NCBI GenBank assembly: GCA_944319935.1
Contig: CALUFM010000006.1
Coordinates: 93,616 to 157,615 of the forward strand
Source of the DNA: an uncultured Prevotella sp.
Lineage (GTDB): Bacteria; Bacteroidota; Bacteroidia; Bacteroidales; Bacteroidaceae
Direction: 5' to 3'
DNA length: 64,000 bases
In this document: in pieces, positions 1-8,224 of the stretch
Numbering within the stretch: position 1 is the first letter of the stretch
Layout of the letters: every line of letters begins with the position of its first letter
Made by a program: the position numbers and the translations under genes
Notes under the pieces: model-generated
Seen by the model: only the letters and a program-made list of their open reading frames with translations
Told to the model about the DNA's origin: nothing
Database searches by the model: none

Positions 1-1
1 G

Positions 2-439
2 TTGTGCTTCTCGGTGAACGACGGAGTGCCCTTTCCGCCGTCGCTCGTCAACATATTCAAGGAAATCCAGGCCGACCTCGGCACGCCCGTACCAGAGAGC
101 GGAAGCCTCGTGCGCTGGGCGGAACAGGGCGTGCTGCTGCTCAACGCCACGCTGACCGTGCGCGCGCATGCCGCCGGCAGCCACCAGCGGCACGGCTGGG
201 AGGAGTTTACCGACGCCGTAATCCGCGAACTGTCAGCCGCCCGCGAACATCTCGTGTTCATCCTCTGGGGCAGCTACGCGCAGGGCAAGGCGCAGCTCAT
301 AGACGCCTCGCGCCACCTCATACTGCGCTCGGCCCACCCGTCGCCGCTGTCGGCCCACCGCGGCTTCTTCGGCAACCACCACTTCAGCCTTGCCAACCAA
401 TACCTCCAAAAATACGGCATGGAACCGATAAAATGGTGA
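2..439 (+). CDS. ung: Uracil-DNA glycosylase, 3' part (cut by window edge)
   Basis: The frame is open from the window edge, so the N-terminal part, including the water-activating GQDPYH loop, lies outside. The visible 145 residues contain the family motifs [12 protein letters not shown] and, near the C-terminus, [13 protein letters not shown], whose first histidine is the catalytic histidine of family 1 UDG. The enzyme removes uracil from DNA as the first step of base excision repair in the cytoplasm. The protein ends 25 residues or so after the His motif, which is normal for the family. A repeat arm begins about ten bases after the stop. Identification is firm; only the 5' end is missing. 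Confidence 0.95.
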   Translation: MCFSVNDGVPFPPSLVNIFKEIQADLGTPVPESGSLVRWAEQGVLLLNATLTVRAHAAGSHQRHGWEEFTDAVIRELSAAREHLVFILWGSYAQGKAQLIDASRHLILRSAHPSPLSAHRGFFGNHHFSLANQYLQKYGMEPIKW

Positions 440-449
440 AAATCCTTTT

Positions 450-731
450 TCAATGCATAATTCATAATGCACAATTCATAATTAGGCATACGCCGTGAGT
501 TGGCGCGCAGCCGATTATGAACATAAGTATCCGCAATCGTCCCATCCGCTATCCCAAGGAGTTTTCATGGCAATACATTTGTCCTTTAACTCCTTAGCGA
601 ACGAAGTGAGCCATAACTCCTTATAACTCCTCTAACTCCTATGGATGGAAGCTCTGCGGACATTCATTTTATGAATTATGCATTGTGCATTATGAATTGA
701 TAAAATCTTGAGTTATGAATTACGAATTGAT
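450..731. repeat. Nested intergenic repeats: family C arms around a family A piece
   Basis: The gap between ung and the DUF3109 gene is almost all repeat. Left arm (450-486) and right arm (about 669-731) are AT-rich and inverted to each other, built from ATGCATAATTCATAATGCA-type words (family C). Between them, at about 575-652, lies a family A stretch with repeated TAACTCCT words and an AGCGAACGAAGTGAGC core. The right arm runs into the start codon of the next gene. No promoter of the TAnnTTTG type was recognised here. Confidence 0.7.
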
Positions 732-1311
732 AATACAGGTTGGCGACGTTCTCGTGTCGCCTGATGTCATTACGGAGTATTTTTGCTGCGACCTTGACGC
801 TTGCAAGGGCGCGTGTTGTGTTGAGGGTGACGCCGGCGCGCCCGTAACTCTCGATGAAATCGGCGAAATAGAGGACTCGCTCGACACCGTATGGCCGCAG
901 ATGTCGGCGGCGGCTCAGGCCGTAGTTGACCGCCAAGGGGTGGCCTACAGCGACATTGACGGCGAACTCGTGACGAGCATCGTGGGCACGAAGGACTGCG
1001 TGTTCACCTGCCATGAGGACGGCGTATGCCTTTGTCTGCTGGAAAAGGCGTACCGCAATGGCGAGTCGAAGTTCTGCAAACCCATAAGCTGCGCACTCTA
1101 CCCGGTGCGCGAAAAGCGGCTCGCCGGGGGGCTTACAGGCCTGAACTACCAGAAATGGAGCGTGTGCGCGGCGGCTCGGAAGAAAGGAAAGGAACTCGGG
1201 TTGCACGTCTACGAGTTCCTGAAAGAACCGTTGACGCGCCGCTTCGGGCAGGATTGGTACGACGAATTAACGGCCACCGTCAACGAGCTTCACCGCAGCG
1301 GGCAACTGTAG
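715..1311 (+). CDS. DUF3109 family cysteine-rich protein
   Basis: 198 residues with the cysteine pattern of DUF3109: CC at 24-25, C30 and CC at 34-35, then further cysteines in CVFTCHEDGVCLCLL and FCKPISCALYP. The family resembles the YkgJ type of proteins thought to bind a metal or Fe-S cluster; its function is not known. The chosen start (ATG 715) lies inside a family C repeat arm, giving the N-terminus MNYELIIQVGDV; conserved sequence appears to begin only around IQVGD, so the first five or so residues look repeat-derived. A TTG at 727 is an alternative start. The gene is convergent with the acyltransferase pair. Confidence 0.85.
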   Translation: MNYELIIQVGDVLVSPDVITEYFCCDLDACKGACCVEGDAGAPVTLDEIGEIEDSLDTVWPQMSAAAQAVVDRQGVAYSDIDGELVTSIVGTKDCVFTCHEDGVCLCLLEKAYRNGESKFCKPISCALYPVREKRLAGGLTGLNYQKWSVCAAARKKGKELGLHVYEFLKEPLTRRFGQDWYDELTATVNELHRSGQL

Positions 1312-1396
1312 ACGCCAAACCCCTACGGCCAAACAGAGCCTTTGCGAGGCACAGGACACGGCGAAACGACATACGGAAAAACGCTGAAAAAACAAC

Positions 1397-1433
1397 GCAA
1401 GCCCCCGTTTCACAATGTGAGACGGGGGCTTGC
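1397..1433 (-). terminator. Strong hairpin between convergent genes
   Basis: Inverted repeat with arms GCAAGCCCCCGT and ACGGGGGCTTGC and a short centre. Read on the minus strand it is followed by a T-rich stretch (GTTGTTTTTTC), so it best fits a factor-independent terminator for the acyltransferase operon ending at 1472. It may also stop plus-strand transcription from the DUF3109 gene. Confidence 0.75.
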
Positions 1434-1471
1434 GCATCATCGTGAGGCAACATCCTCACCCATGGGCAACG

Positions 1472-2464
1472 TCATTTCTTCTCTTTATATATAATGCTGT
1501 TCGCCCCTGAGGTTATCTTCAACGCCTCAGGATGCTCCTTGATGAACGAATCAATATGGCGTATGCGCTTCTCTTCAAGTATCTCGTCAACGGCTATGAG
1601 TATGCCCGTCTCCTCCACATCGCCAAAACCGTAATTGATGGCGGTGCCGAACATCTTCATCGTAGGACTCAACCCCATGTACGCATTGACAAGCGGCGGG
1701 ATGTTGTAGCCCAGCTTGCGCACCTCGCGGTTGAGTATCCTGTAGTCCGCCTTGAACGAATCTTCGCAGAAAAGCTGCTCCAATTCGGCCGTGTCAGTAT
1801 CTATTTTAAGCGGTTCCATCGGGATGATGAGGTTGTCGGGGTCGTTGAAATGCTTCTTCAGGAAATACAATATCATGTCGCGTCCCTTGCGTACGTAAGA
1901 GGGATACATGGTCATCTTGCCGAACAGATACTTCATGTCAGGGCGAATGACGGTCAACGCCCCGAGGCCGTCCCACAAGTTGTCAAGGGCGAAAAGGCTC
2001 TTCGCCCCCATCTTTGAGCTTTGGTATTCGAGCGAGACAAACGAGCGTCCAAGCTCCACCGTCCAAGGCATGTAGTCGTTCATGAACTTCTCCGAGAAGT
2101 GGAACATGTGGCTCGTGGCGAGTACGGGCTGGCCGTTGGCGTCAATCTCGGCGTCGCAACCGAACATGTAACGATATCCGCCGATGATTTCCTCCTCTTC
2201 CGGATTCCACACGATAAGCTGCTTGTAGCAATTCTCGCACGTGTCGAAATCGTCAATGTCAACGCTCTTGCCGCTGCCGCCACCGGCCTCGCGGAAAGCG
2301 ATTTCGCGCAGACGCCCGATTTCCTGCATTACATTTGGAGCGTTGTGAGCCGTGACTATGTAGATTTCATTGTGGCTCTTGTTCGTCATCCTGAGCTGCC
2401 TGTCGGGCGTGAGTTCGCTTTTAAGCAGTTGTTTGTCTACCGGCCTTATTATTTCCTGTTCCAT
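1472..2464 (-). CDS. GNAT-fold N-acyltransferase, glycine/ornithine-lipid type (GlsB/OlsB-like)
   Basis: 330 residues; contains the HlyA/OlsB-like acyltransferase region: an early IGRLREIAFREAG segment, then GGYRYMFG, then ELGRSFVSLEYQ and a C-terminal part ending LKITSGANSIIYKEKK. Family members transfer a 3-hydroxyacyl group from acyl carrier protein to the amino group of ornithine or, in Bacteroides thetaiotaomicron (glsB), glycine. The gene lies 58 bases downstream of a PlsC-like acyltransferase in the same direction, the pairing known for glsB/glsA, so the two probably make an N,O-diacylated aminolipid of the membrane. Which amino acid is used cannot be told from sequence. Confidence 0.8.
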   Translation of the reverse strand: MEQEIIRPVDKQLLKSELTPDRQLRMTNKSHNEIYIVTAHNAPNVMQEIGRLREIAFREAGGGSGKSVDIDDFDTCENCYKQLIVWNPEEEEIIGGYRYMFGCDAEIDANGQPVLATSHMFHFSEKFMNDYMPWTVELGRSFVSLEYQSSKMGAKSLFALDNLWDGLGALTVIRPDMKYLFGKMTMYPSYVRKGRDMILYFLKKHFNDPDNLIIPMEPLKIDTDTAELEQLFCEDSFKADYRILNREVRKLGYNIPPLVNAYMGLSPTMKMFGTAINYGFGDVEETGILIAVDEILEEKRIRHIDSFIKEHPEALKITSGANSIIYKEKK

Positions 2465-2522
2465 CTTTGAGAAAAAATTGTATGTCGTTGTTGATATGCC
2501 GTTTGTCAGAACGGCTATTGCG

Positions 2523-3350
2523 TCACAGCTTGTAAACGATGTCTTGCACGTATTTCGCCCATTCCATCGGTGTTTTCGACTTGTCGAACGTCTGCCACGG
2601 GATGGGCTTGCCTATGGCCACGCGGAAAGTCTTGTGGCGGTTCTTGTACATCTCGTCGGCAAGATACAGCATGGCGATGTTGAACTTGATGCCCAACCGC
2701 TTGCACAGGTTGGCGAGATTGTAGAAGAAGTCGGAGTTGCGCCCGCCGAAATGTATGGGCACCACGTCACGGTGAGTCTCTACGCTCTTCGTGATGAATG
2801 TCTTTTTCCAAGGCAGGTCGTGTATCTGCCCGTCAATCCTGCGCGAGCAGATGCCGGCCGGGAACATCACGATATGGTTGTCGCCGCGGAACACGGCCTC
2901 GACCATCGCCGGAAAACTGCGGCTCTGCTGACCCGTCTTGTTGATGGGGACGCACAGCGGGGCGAGGCCCGGCAGGTTCATCAGGAGGTCGTTGACCAGG
3001 TACTTGAAGTGCCCGTCATAGTGCCGGCCGACTATCGCGCCGATGGCAACGCCGTCCTGTCCGCCGAGGGGATGGTTGCTGACGAAGGTGTACAGGCGGC
3101 CGTCGTCTTTGGGCGGAAGGTTCTCCTTGCCGACAATGTCGAGCGTCGTGTCAAGATAGCGGAGGCAAGACTCAAGCCATTCCACGCCAACCTTGTCGCG
3201 GTTTTGCCAAAGGAAGTCGTTCACCTCGTCCTGATGGACTATGCGCTCAAGCCACTTGACGAGCGGGGCGGGCACAAACTTGGCCTTGCTGCCCATCTTT
3301 CCTTTAAGAATTTCCTTGATGTCAATCGTCTTTTCCGTTATCTTATCCAT
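2523..3350 (-). CDS. PlsC-like O-acyltransferase, partner of the aminolipid N-acyltransferase (GlsA/OlsA-like)
   Basis: 275 residues from ATG 3350. The acyltransferase block I reads SNHPLGGQDG (His...Asp spacing one longer than the textbook HX4D), and the later FPAGICSRR corresponds to the FPEG-type block. Homologues acylate the hydroxyl of the 3-hydroxy fatty acid on N-acyl-ornithine or N-acyl-glycine. An upstream in-frame ATG (3404) would add 18 residues, but a good minus 7 box at 3372-3379 places transcription start downstream of it, which favours 3350. First gene of a two-gene minus-strand operon, divergent from mraZ. Confidence 0.8.
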   Translation of the reverse strand: MDKITEKTIDIKEILKGKMGSKAKFVPAPLVKWLERIVHQDEVNDFLWQNRDKVGVEWLESCLRYLDTTLDIVGKENLPPKDDGRLYTFVSNHPLGGQDGVAIGAIVGRHYDGHFKYLVNDLLMNLPGLAPLCVPINKTGQQSRSFPAMVEAVFRGDNHIVMFPAGICSRRIDGQIHDLPWKKTFITKSVETHRDVVPIHFGGRNSDFFYNLANLCKRLGIKFNIAMLYLADEMYKNRHKTFRVAIGKPIPWQTFDKSKTPMEWAKYVQDIVYKL

Positions 3351-3371
3351 GATTTCCCTACTAACACCATG

Positions 3372-3379
3372 CAAAAATA
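3372..3379 (-). promoter_or_regulatory. Minus 7 box for the acyltransferase operon
   Basis: TATTTTTG on the minus strand fits the Bacteroidetes TAnnTTTG box. Start of transcription would be near 3367, leaving a leader under 20 bases before ATG 3350. No clear TTTG was found at the usual 19-base spacing. Confidence 0.5.
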
Positions 3380-3654
3380 ATCCAACTTTTTCAAAAACAG
3401 ACATCTTTTATTAAAAAATATCTGAAAAAACATTGTTTTGAAACAAAAAAGCAACAACTATCCTACTGACCGTCTGCAACTTACGCGCAATCGGCAAACA
3501 TACGGCTGCTGCGGCGTCGCCAAGAATGCATATTTATGCGTCAAGAATGGATAAACATGCACTGTAAAAAGTAAAAAAGCGTTACAAAACAATTTGACAA
3601 AATAGAAACGGCGAAGGACTAAAGCACCGATGAAACCGCCAAAAATCACCGTTT

Positions 3655-3735
3655 GATGCGCAAGAAACGGCTTCCCCGCACGCCGTTTGCGGCCTTTCGC
3701 CACGCGATACGTGGCCTTTCACAACGCGACAAGCA
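3655..3735. repeat. Degenerate family D hairpins in the gap before mraZ
   Basis: The 820-base gap between the divergent acyltransferase operon and mraZ has no convincing gene. At 3665-3688 AAACGGC pairs with GCCGTTT, followed by two GGCCTTTC words (3690-3720) separated by CACGCGATACGTG. These resemble decayed copies of the GGCC hairpin repeats seen elsewhere in the window. The rest (3380-3650 and 3736-4100) shows only AT/GC-mixed sequence with short ORFs lacking any family resemblance. Confidence 0.4.
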
Positions 3736-4104
3736 CCGTTTCAACCGCCAATCAAGCACGTTTCAGCCGTCCGTTTGCGCCATTTTCGATGCCGGGAGGC
3801 AACTTCACAATACTTCACAAACCGTAAACCGCACGATGACAGGCAGTTAGGCACAACGCCGTTTTTCACCGTTTTCACGGCGAGAACCCGCCTCGCCGCC
3901 GGCGACGGCCTTCTCACGCATCAAAACGAGGCGGCACACGCCACGCCGACAAAGCAAAAAGCGCATAAATATTCATTTTGACGAGAAGCGTTGGAGCCGC
4001 CCGCCAGAAAGCAAACAAGCCCCGGTCGAGCCTGACGGAGGGCTTCAACGGAACGCCGTATTTCCACCCGTTTTCTCCTTATTAAATAAAAATTATCACT
4101 TTTG

Positions 4105-4129
4105 TGGAGGAAAGTGGTGCGTTGTGGGG
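4105..4129 (+). promoter_or_regulatory. Three MraZ boxes upstream of mraZ
   Basis: TGGAG (4105-4109), TGGTG (4115-4119) and TGGGG (4125-4129) are separated by exactly five bases each, one helical turn apart. This is the TGGnG-N5 array that MraZ is known to bind in other bacteria (TGGGN repeats with 5-base spacers). It lies just upstream of the minus 7 box at 4139, where bound MraZ would interfere with polymerase, so the cluster is probably autorepressed. Confidence 0.75.
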
Positions 4130-4138
4130 AAAAATACT

Positions 4139-4146
4139 TATCTTTG
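4139..4146 (+). promoter_or_regulatory. Minus 7 box of the mraZ-ftsW cluster
   Basis: TATCTTTG matches TAnnTTTG perfectly. Transcription would start near 4151, giving a leader of about 23 bases. A TTG lies at 4122-4124, closer than the usual spacing; the minus 33 element is therefore unclear and overlaps the MraZ boxes. Confidence 0.65.
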
Positions 4147-4173
4147 CCACCAGATAACCAAACGTGCCAACCA

Positions 4174-4668
4174 ATGCGTTTCTTAGGCAACATAGAAGCT
4201 AAAATCGACTCGAAAGGCAGGGTGTTCCTGCCTGCCACGTTCCGCAAGGAGCTCCAGGCGGGCGGCGAAGACTTTTTGGTTGTGCGCAAGGACATCTTCC
4301 AGCCGTGCTTGGTGCTTTACCCGGCAAGCGTGTGGAACAGGCAGACGGACACTCTCCGCTCGCGCCTCAGCCGCTGGGACGCCACGCACCAGGCCGTTTT
4401 CCGCCAGTTTGTAGCCGACGCCGAGGCCGTCACGCTTGACGCCAACGGGCGTTTCCTCATTATGAAACGCCACCTCAAGGCGGCGGGAATCAACCAGTCG
4501 GTAAGGTTCATCGGCATGGACGACACCATCGAGATATGGAACGGCGAACAGGCCGACACGCCGTTCATGGAGCAAGAAGAGTTCGGGAAAACACTGGAAG
4601 CGATAATGAAAACCGCCGCAAGCGGCGCGCAGCCGCCAGCCAATGACGACGGCGCAGCCAACCGATAA
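4174..4668 (+). CDS. mraZ: Transcriptional regulator MraZ
   Basis: 164 residues starting MRFLGNIEAKIDSKGR. It carries the two SpoVT/AbrB-like halves typical of MraZ: the first with DSKGRVFLPATFRKEL, the second with DANGRFLIMKRHLKAAGI. MraZ forms a ring-shaped oligomer that binds repeated TGGGN boxes before its own operon. Three such boxes lie 45-69 bases upstream of this start. First gene of the cell wall/division cluster; rsmH follows after seven bases. The C-terminal tail is slightly longer and Ala/Pro-rich compared with typical 145-155 residue homologues. Confidence 0.93.
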   Translation: MRFLGNIEAKIDSKGRVFLPATFRKELQAGGEDFLVVRKDIFQPCLVLYPASVWNRQTDTLRSRLSRWDATHQAVFRQFVADAEAVTLDANGRFLIMKRHLKAAGINQSVRFIGMDDTIEIWNGEQADTPFMEQEEFGKTLEAIMKTAASGAQPPANDDGAANR

Positions 4669-4675
4669 TACGACA

Positions 4676-5602
4676 ATGGCAACCACAGCGAATACATATC
4701 ACGTGCCCGTGCTGCTGAAAGAAAGCGTTGACGGGCTTGGCATACGCCCGTCGGGCGTGTACGTCGATGTGACGTTCGGCGGAGGCGGACACAGCCGCGA
4801 AATCCTGTCGCGGTTAGGTGACGGAGGCCGCCTGTTCGGCTTCGACCAGGACGCCGACGCCGAGGCGAACGTCCCCGGAGACGCAAGGTTCACGTTCGTT
4901 AGGAGCAACTTCAGGTACTTGAAGAACTGGATGCGCTATCACGGCGTTGACGGCATCGACGGCCTGATAGCCGACCTCGGCGTGTCAAGCCACCACTTCG
5001 ACGACGAGACGCGCGGCTTCTCGTTCCGCTTCGACGCCCCGCTCGACATGCGCATGAACAAGCGCGACGGCATGACAGCCGCCGACGTACTCAACAAGTA
5101 TGACGAGGCGCGGCTGGCCGATGTGTTCTACCTGTACGGCGAGCTTAAAAACTCGCGCCGCATAGCCTCGGCCATCGCCAAGGCCAGGGCGAGCAAGCCT
5201 CTCGCCACCACGCAAGACCTGATTGACGCGACTGCCCAACTGCTGAAACGCGAGCGTGAGAAGAAGGACATGGCAAAGGTTTTCCAGGCCCTGAGGATTG
5301 AGGTGAACCACGAGATGGACGCGCTGAAGGAGATGCTCGCCGCCGCTACGGAGCTGCTGAAGCCGGGCGGGCGGCTGTCTGTGATAACATACCACAGCCT
5401 TGAAGACCGCATGGTGAAGAACGTCATACGCACGGGCAACGCCGAAGGCACGGTGAAGCAAGACTTCTACGGGCGCGTGTCAACGCCTTACACGGCGGTA
5501 AACAACAAGGTGATAACACCGAGCGAAGCCGAACAAGAAGACAACCCGAGAAGCCGCAGCGCGAAACTGAGGATAGCGGAAAGGAAGGAAGAGGACGAAT
5601 GA
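4676..5602 (+). CDS. rsmH: 16S rRNA (cytosine-N4)-methyltransferase RsmH (MraW)
   Basis: 308 residues from ATG 4676. HVPVLLKESVDGL and the SAM-binding VDVTFGGGGHS near the N-terminus, ADLGVSSHHFDDETRGFSF in the middle and ITYHSLEDRMVKN near the C-terminus are RsmH signatures. It methylates N4 of C1402 in 16S rRNA. An ATG at 4643 overlapping mraZ would add eleven unconserved residues, so the start just after the mraZ stop is preferred. The stop overlaps the ftsL start by four bases (ATGA), which suggests translational coupling. Confidence 0.93.
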   Translation: MATTANTYHVPVLLKESVDGLGIRPSGVYVDVTFGGGGHSREILSRLGDGGRLFGFDQDADAEANVPGDARFTFVRSNFRYLKNWMRYHGVDGIDGLIADLGVSSHHFDDETRGFSFRFDAPLDMRMNKRDGMTAADVLNKYDEARLADVFYLYGELKNSRRIASAIAKARASKPLATTQDLIDATAQLLKREREKKDMAKVFQALRIEVNHEMDALKEMLAAATELLKPGGRLSVITYHSLEDRMVKNVIRTGNAEGTVKQDFYGRVSTPYTAVNNKVITPSEAEQEDNPRSRSAKLRIAERKEEDE

Positions 5603-6057
5603 AAGAAAACGACAAGATAAAAGAAGCCCCTGAAAAGGAAGAGGAGAAGCAGGACGGGACAGAACAGAAAGCGTCGCCGCTGAGCGAAGTGCTGATGGGG
5701 CGCGCCACCGAAGAGGACGCGCCGCTGACGTCGGGATACACCCTGCACAAGATTTTGGGTGGCGACTTCCTCACGGCCGCCGCCATAAGGAAGCAGTTGG
5801 GCGTGATAATACTCGTCGCCTTCCTGACGATGATTTACATCTCGAACAGGTACAGTTGCCAGCAAGACCTGCTTGAGATTGACAAACTGAAAAAAGAACT
5901 GAAGGACGCGAAGTACAAGGCCCTTGCAAGCTCGAGCGAACTGACCGAGAAATGCCGCGAAAGCAACGTGCTTGAAATGCTGAAGAACAACAAGGACAGC
6001 GTGCTGAAAATTCCCACACAACCACCCTACATTATAAACATACCGGAAAATGAGTAG
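5599..6057 (+). CDS. ftsL: FtsL-like division protein
   Basis: 152 residues, highly charged N-terminus (Lys/Glu-rich, about 70 residues), one membrane segment near residues 75-92 (LGVIILVAFLTMIYIS) and a short Leu/Lys-rich coiled-coil outside (LLEIDKLKKELKDAKYKAL). Sequence identity to known FtsL is always low; the call rests on size, topology and position between rsmH and ftsI, where Bacteroidetes have a FtsL-like gene. It would be part of the FtsQLB-type complex that regulates septal FtsI-FtsW. Overlaps rsmH by 4 bases and ftsI by 8 bases. Confidence 0.75.
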   Translation: MKENDKIKEAPEKEEEKQDGTEQKASPLSEVLMGRATEEDAPLTSGYTLHKILGGDFLTAAAIRKQLGVIILVAFLTMIYISNRYSCQQDLLEIDKLKKELKDAKYKALASSSELTEKCRESNVLEMLKNNKDSVLKIPTQPPYIINIPENE

Positions 6058-8212
6058 CATGTTTGACAGGAAAAAGGTAATAAGACGCTACAAGGTCGTG
6101 GCTTACGCCATGCTTGCGGTGGGCTTGCTTATTCTCGTAAAGATTGTGTACATATCCACCGTGAAGCGCAGTTACTGGATGGCCGTTGCCTCGACGCTGA
6201 AGCGCGACAGCGACACCATCCTGCCGATACGCGGCAACATCCTGAGCTGCGACGGGCGGCTGATGGCAAGTTCGCTGCCGCAATACGAGCTGTACATGGA
6301 CTTCAAGGCGGGAGGCGACGAGAACGAGAAGCGCGACTCGCTCTGGGAAGCCAGCGTTGACAGCATCTGCATCGGGCTGCATGAAATCTTTCCGGAAAAA
6401 ACGGCAAAAGAATTCAAGGAGCATCTTGAGGAAGGACGCAAGAAAGGCAGCCGCCACTGGCCCGTGTGGAAAGGCCGTGTGAGCTACAACGTGATGTCGG
6501 AAGTCAAGAAGCTGCCCATGTTCCGCCTGTCGGCCAACGCCGGAGGCTTCCACTTTGAGCGGTTCAACGCCCGCCAACGCCCGTTCGGTTCGCTGGCAAA
6601 GCGCACCATAGGCGACCTTTTCGGAGCCAAGGACTCCGCCCGCTACGGCCTCGAACTGTCATACGACTCGATACTGCGAGGCAAAATCGGCAAGAAGAAA
6701 CGCCAGAAAGTAAGGAACAAGTTCCTCGACCTCGACGTGCAAGCACCCGTGAACGGCGCGGACATAGTCACCACCATTGACGTCAACATGCAAGACCTGG
6801 CCGAGCGTTCGCTCATCGACGAGCTGAAGCAAGTCAACGGAAACGTGGGCGTAGCGATAGTGATGGAGGTGAAGACGGGCGACATCAAGGCCATCGTAAA
6901 CATGGCGAAATGCGCCGACGGCGAATATTACGAAATCAAGAACAGTGCCGTTTCCGACCTGCTTGAGCCGGGTTCGGTGTTCAAGACGGCGTCGCTCATG
7001 GTCGCGCTGGACGACGGCGTGGTTGACACGACGTACAAAGTAGACACCGGCAGCGGCATCTGGGACATGTACGGGGCGAAGATGCGCGACCACAACTGGC
7101 ACCGCGGAGGCTACCAGGTGCTTACTCTTCCGCAGACATTGGAGTACAGCTCGAACATCGGAGTAAGCCGCATAATAGACAAATATTACGGAAAGAACCC
7201 CGAGAAGTTCGTCCAAGGCCTCGACCGCATCGGCATACGCGAGGATTTGAAGCTGCCCATCGTCGGTTACGCGCCGCCCCGCATCCGCATGCCCAAGAAA
7301 AACAAGCGCGGCCAATACACCAACTGGAGCAAGACGGCACTGCCCTGGATGAGCATAGGATACGAGACCCAGGTGCCCCCCATCTCGACCCTGACATTTT
7401 ACAACGCCATCGCCAACAACGGCACGATGGTGCGCCCGAGGTTCGTCAAGGCCGTGATGAAAGACGGGAAGGTGATAAAAGAATACCCCGTAGAGGTCAT
7501 AAAGCAGCGCATCTGCAAGGAAAAGACTCTTGGCGAGATACGCACCATACTTGAACATGTAGTGAGCCAAGGCCTCGGAAAGAAAGCCGGCTCTGAATCG
7601 TTCAAGGTAGCCGGCAAGACAGGAACGGCCCAAATATCCAAGGGAGCGGGCGGATACAAGAGCGGCACGATGAACTATCTGCTCAGCTTCGTCGGCTTCT
7701 TCCCCGCCGACGCGCCGCGTTACAGTTGCATAGTGTGCATACAGAAACCGGGACAGCCGGCTTCGAGCGGCTTCAGCGCGCTGGTTTTCCACAACATTGC
7801 GGAAGGAATCATGGCGCAAAGCATCAAGCTTGACGTGTCAGACGCCCGCGACTCGCTCTCAGTACTCGTGCCCGACGTCAAGAGCGGAGACCTCAACGCG
7901 GCCAGCTACGTACTCAACTGGCTCGGCATAAAGACCAACAAGGACTGGAACGGGGACTATACCAAGGGCAACCCGCTGTGGGGCGTGGCTACGACAAGCA
8001 CTTCGGGCGTGTCGCTGAAGCAAGGAAAGAAATGCGCGAGCAACATCGTGCCCGACGTGAAAGGCATGGGGGCGCGCGACGCCGTGTACGCCCTTGAGAG
8101 CCGCGGGGTGAAGGTCAGGCTGACGGGACGCGGCAAGGTGGCCCACCAAAGCCTCGCTCCCGGCAACAGGATAAGGAAAGGAGAGACGTGCATACTCAAG
8201 TTGGAAATATAA
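6050..8212 (+). CDS. ftsI: Septal peptidoglycan transpeptidase FtsI (class B PBP) with PASTA domains
   Basis: 720 residues. An N-terminal membrane anchor (about 18-38) is followed by a PBP dimerisation domain and the transpeptidase domain. All three active-site motifs are intact: S309-V-F-K312, S367-S-N369 and K523-T-G525. The C-terminus holds two PASTA-like segments beginning VPDVKSGDLN and VPDVKGMGAR. The protein crosslinks peptidoglycan at the division septum together with FtsW, encoded downstream. A 12-base gap separates it from murE, so the genes are one transcript. Confidence 0.93.
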   Translation: MSSMFDRKKVIRRYKVVAYAMLAVGLLILVKIVYISTVKRSYWMAVASTLKRDSDTILPIRGNILSCDGRLMASSLPQYELYMDFKAGGDENEKRDSLWEASVDSICIGLHEIFPEKTAKEFKEHLEEGRKKGSRHWPVWKGRVSYNVMSEVKKLPMFRLSANAGGFHFERFNARQRPFGSLAKRTIGDLFGAKDSARYGLELSYDSILRGKIGKKKRQKVRNKFLDLDVQAPVNGADIVTTIDVNMQDLAERSLIDELKQVNGNVGVAIVMEVKTGDIKAIVNMAKCADGEYYEIKNSAVSDLLEPGSVFKTASLMVALDDGVVDTTYKVDTGSGIWDMYGAKMRDHNWHRGGYQVLTLPQTLEYSSNIGVSRIIDKYYGKNPEKFVQGLDRIGIREDLKLPIVGYAPPRIRMPKKNKRGQYTNWSKTALPWMSIGYETQVPPISTLTFYNAIANNGTMVRPRFVKAVMKDGKVIKEYPVEVIKQRICKEKTLGEIRTILEHVVSQGLGKKAGSESFKVAGKTGTAQISKGAGGYKSGTMNYLLSFVGFFPADAPRYSCIVCIQKPGQPASSGFSALVFHNIAEGIMAQSIKLDVSDARDSLSVLVPDVKSGDLNAASYVLNWLGIKTNKDWNGDYTKGNPLWGVATTSTSGVSLKQGKKCASNIVPDVKGMGARDAVYALESRGVKVRLTGRGKVAHQSLAPGNRIRKGETCILKLEI

Positions 8213-8224
8213 AAAAAGAACCCG

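Noticed and set aside
3458..4295. Several short frames in the gap before mraZ
   Set aside because: They are composed of repeat-derived sequence, lack family resemblance and overlap each other on both strands; no usable promoter or start context.
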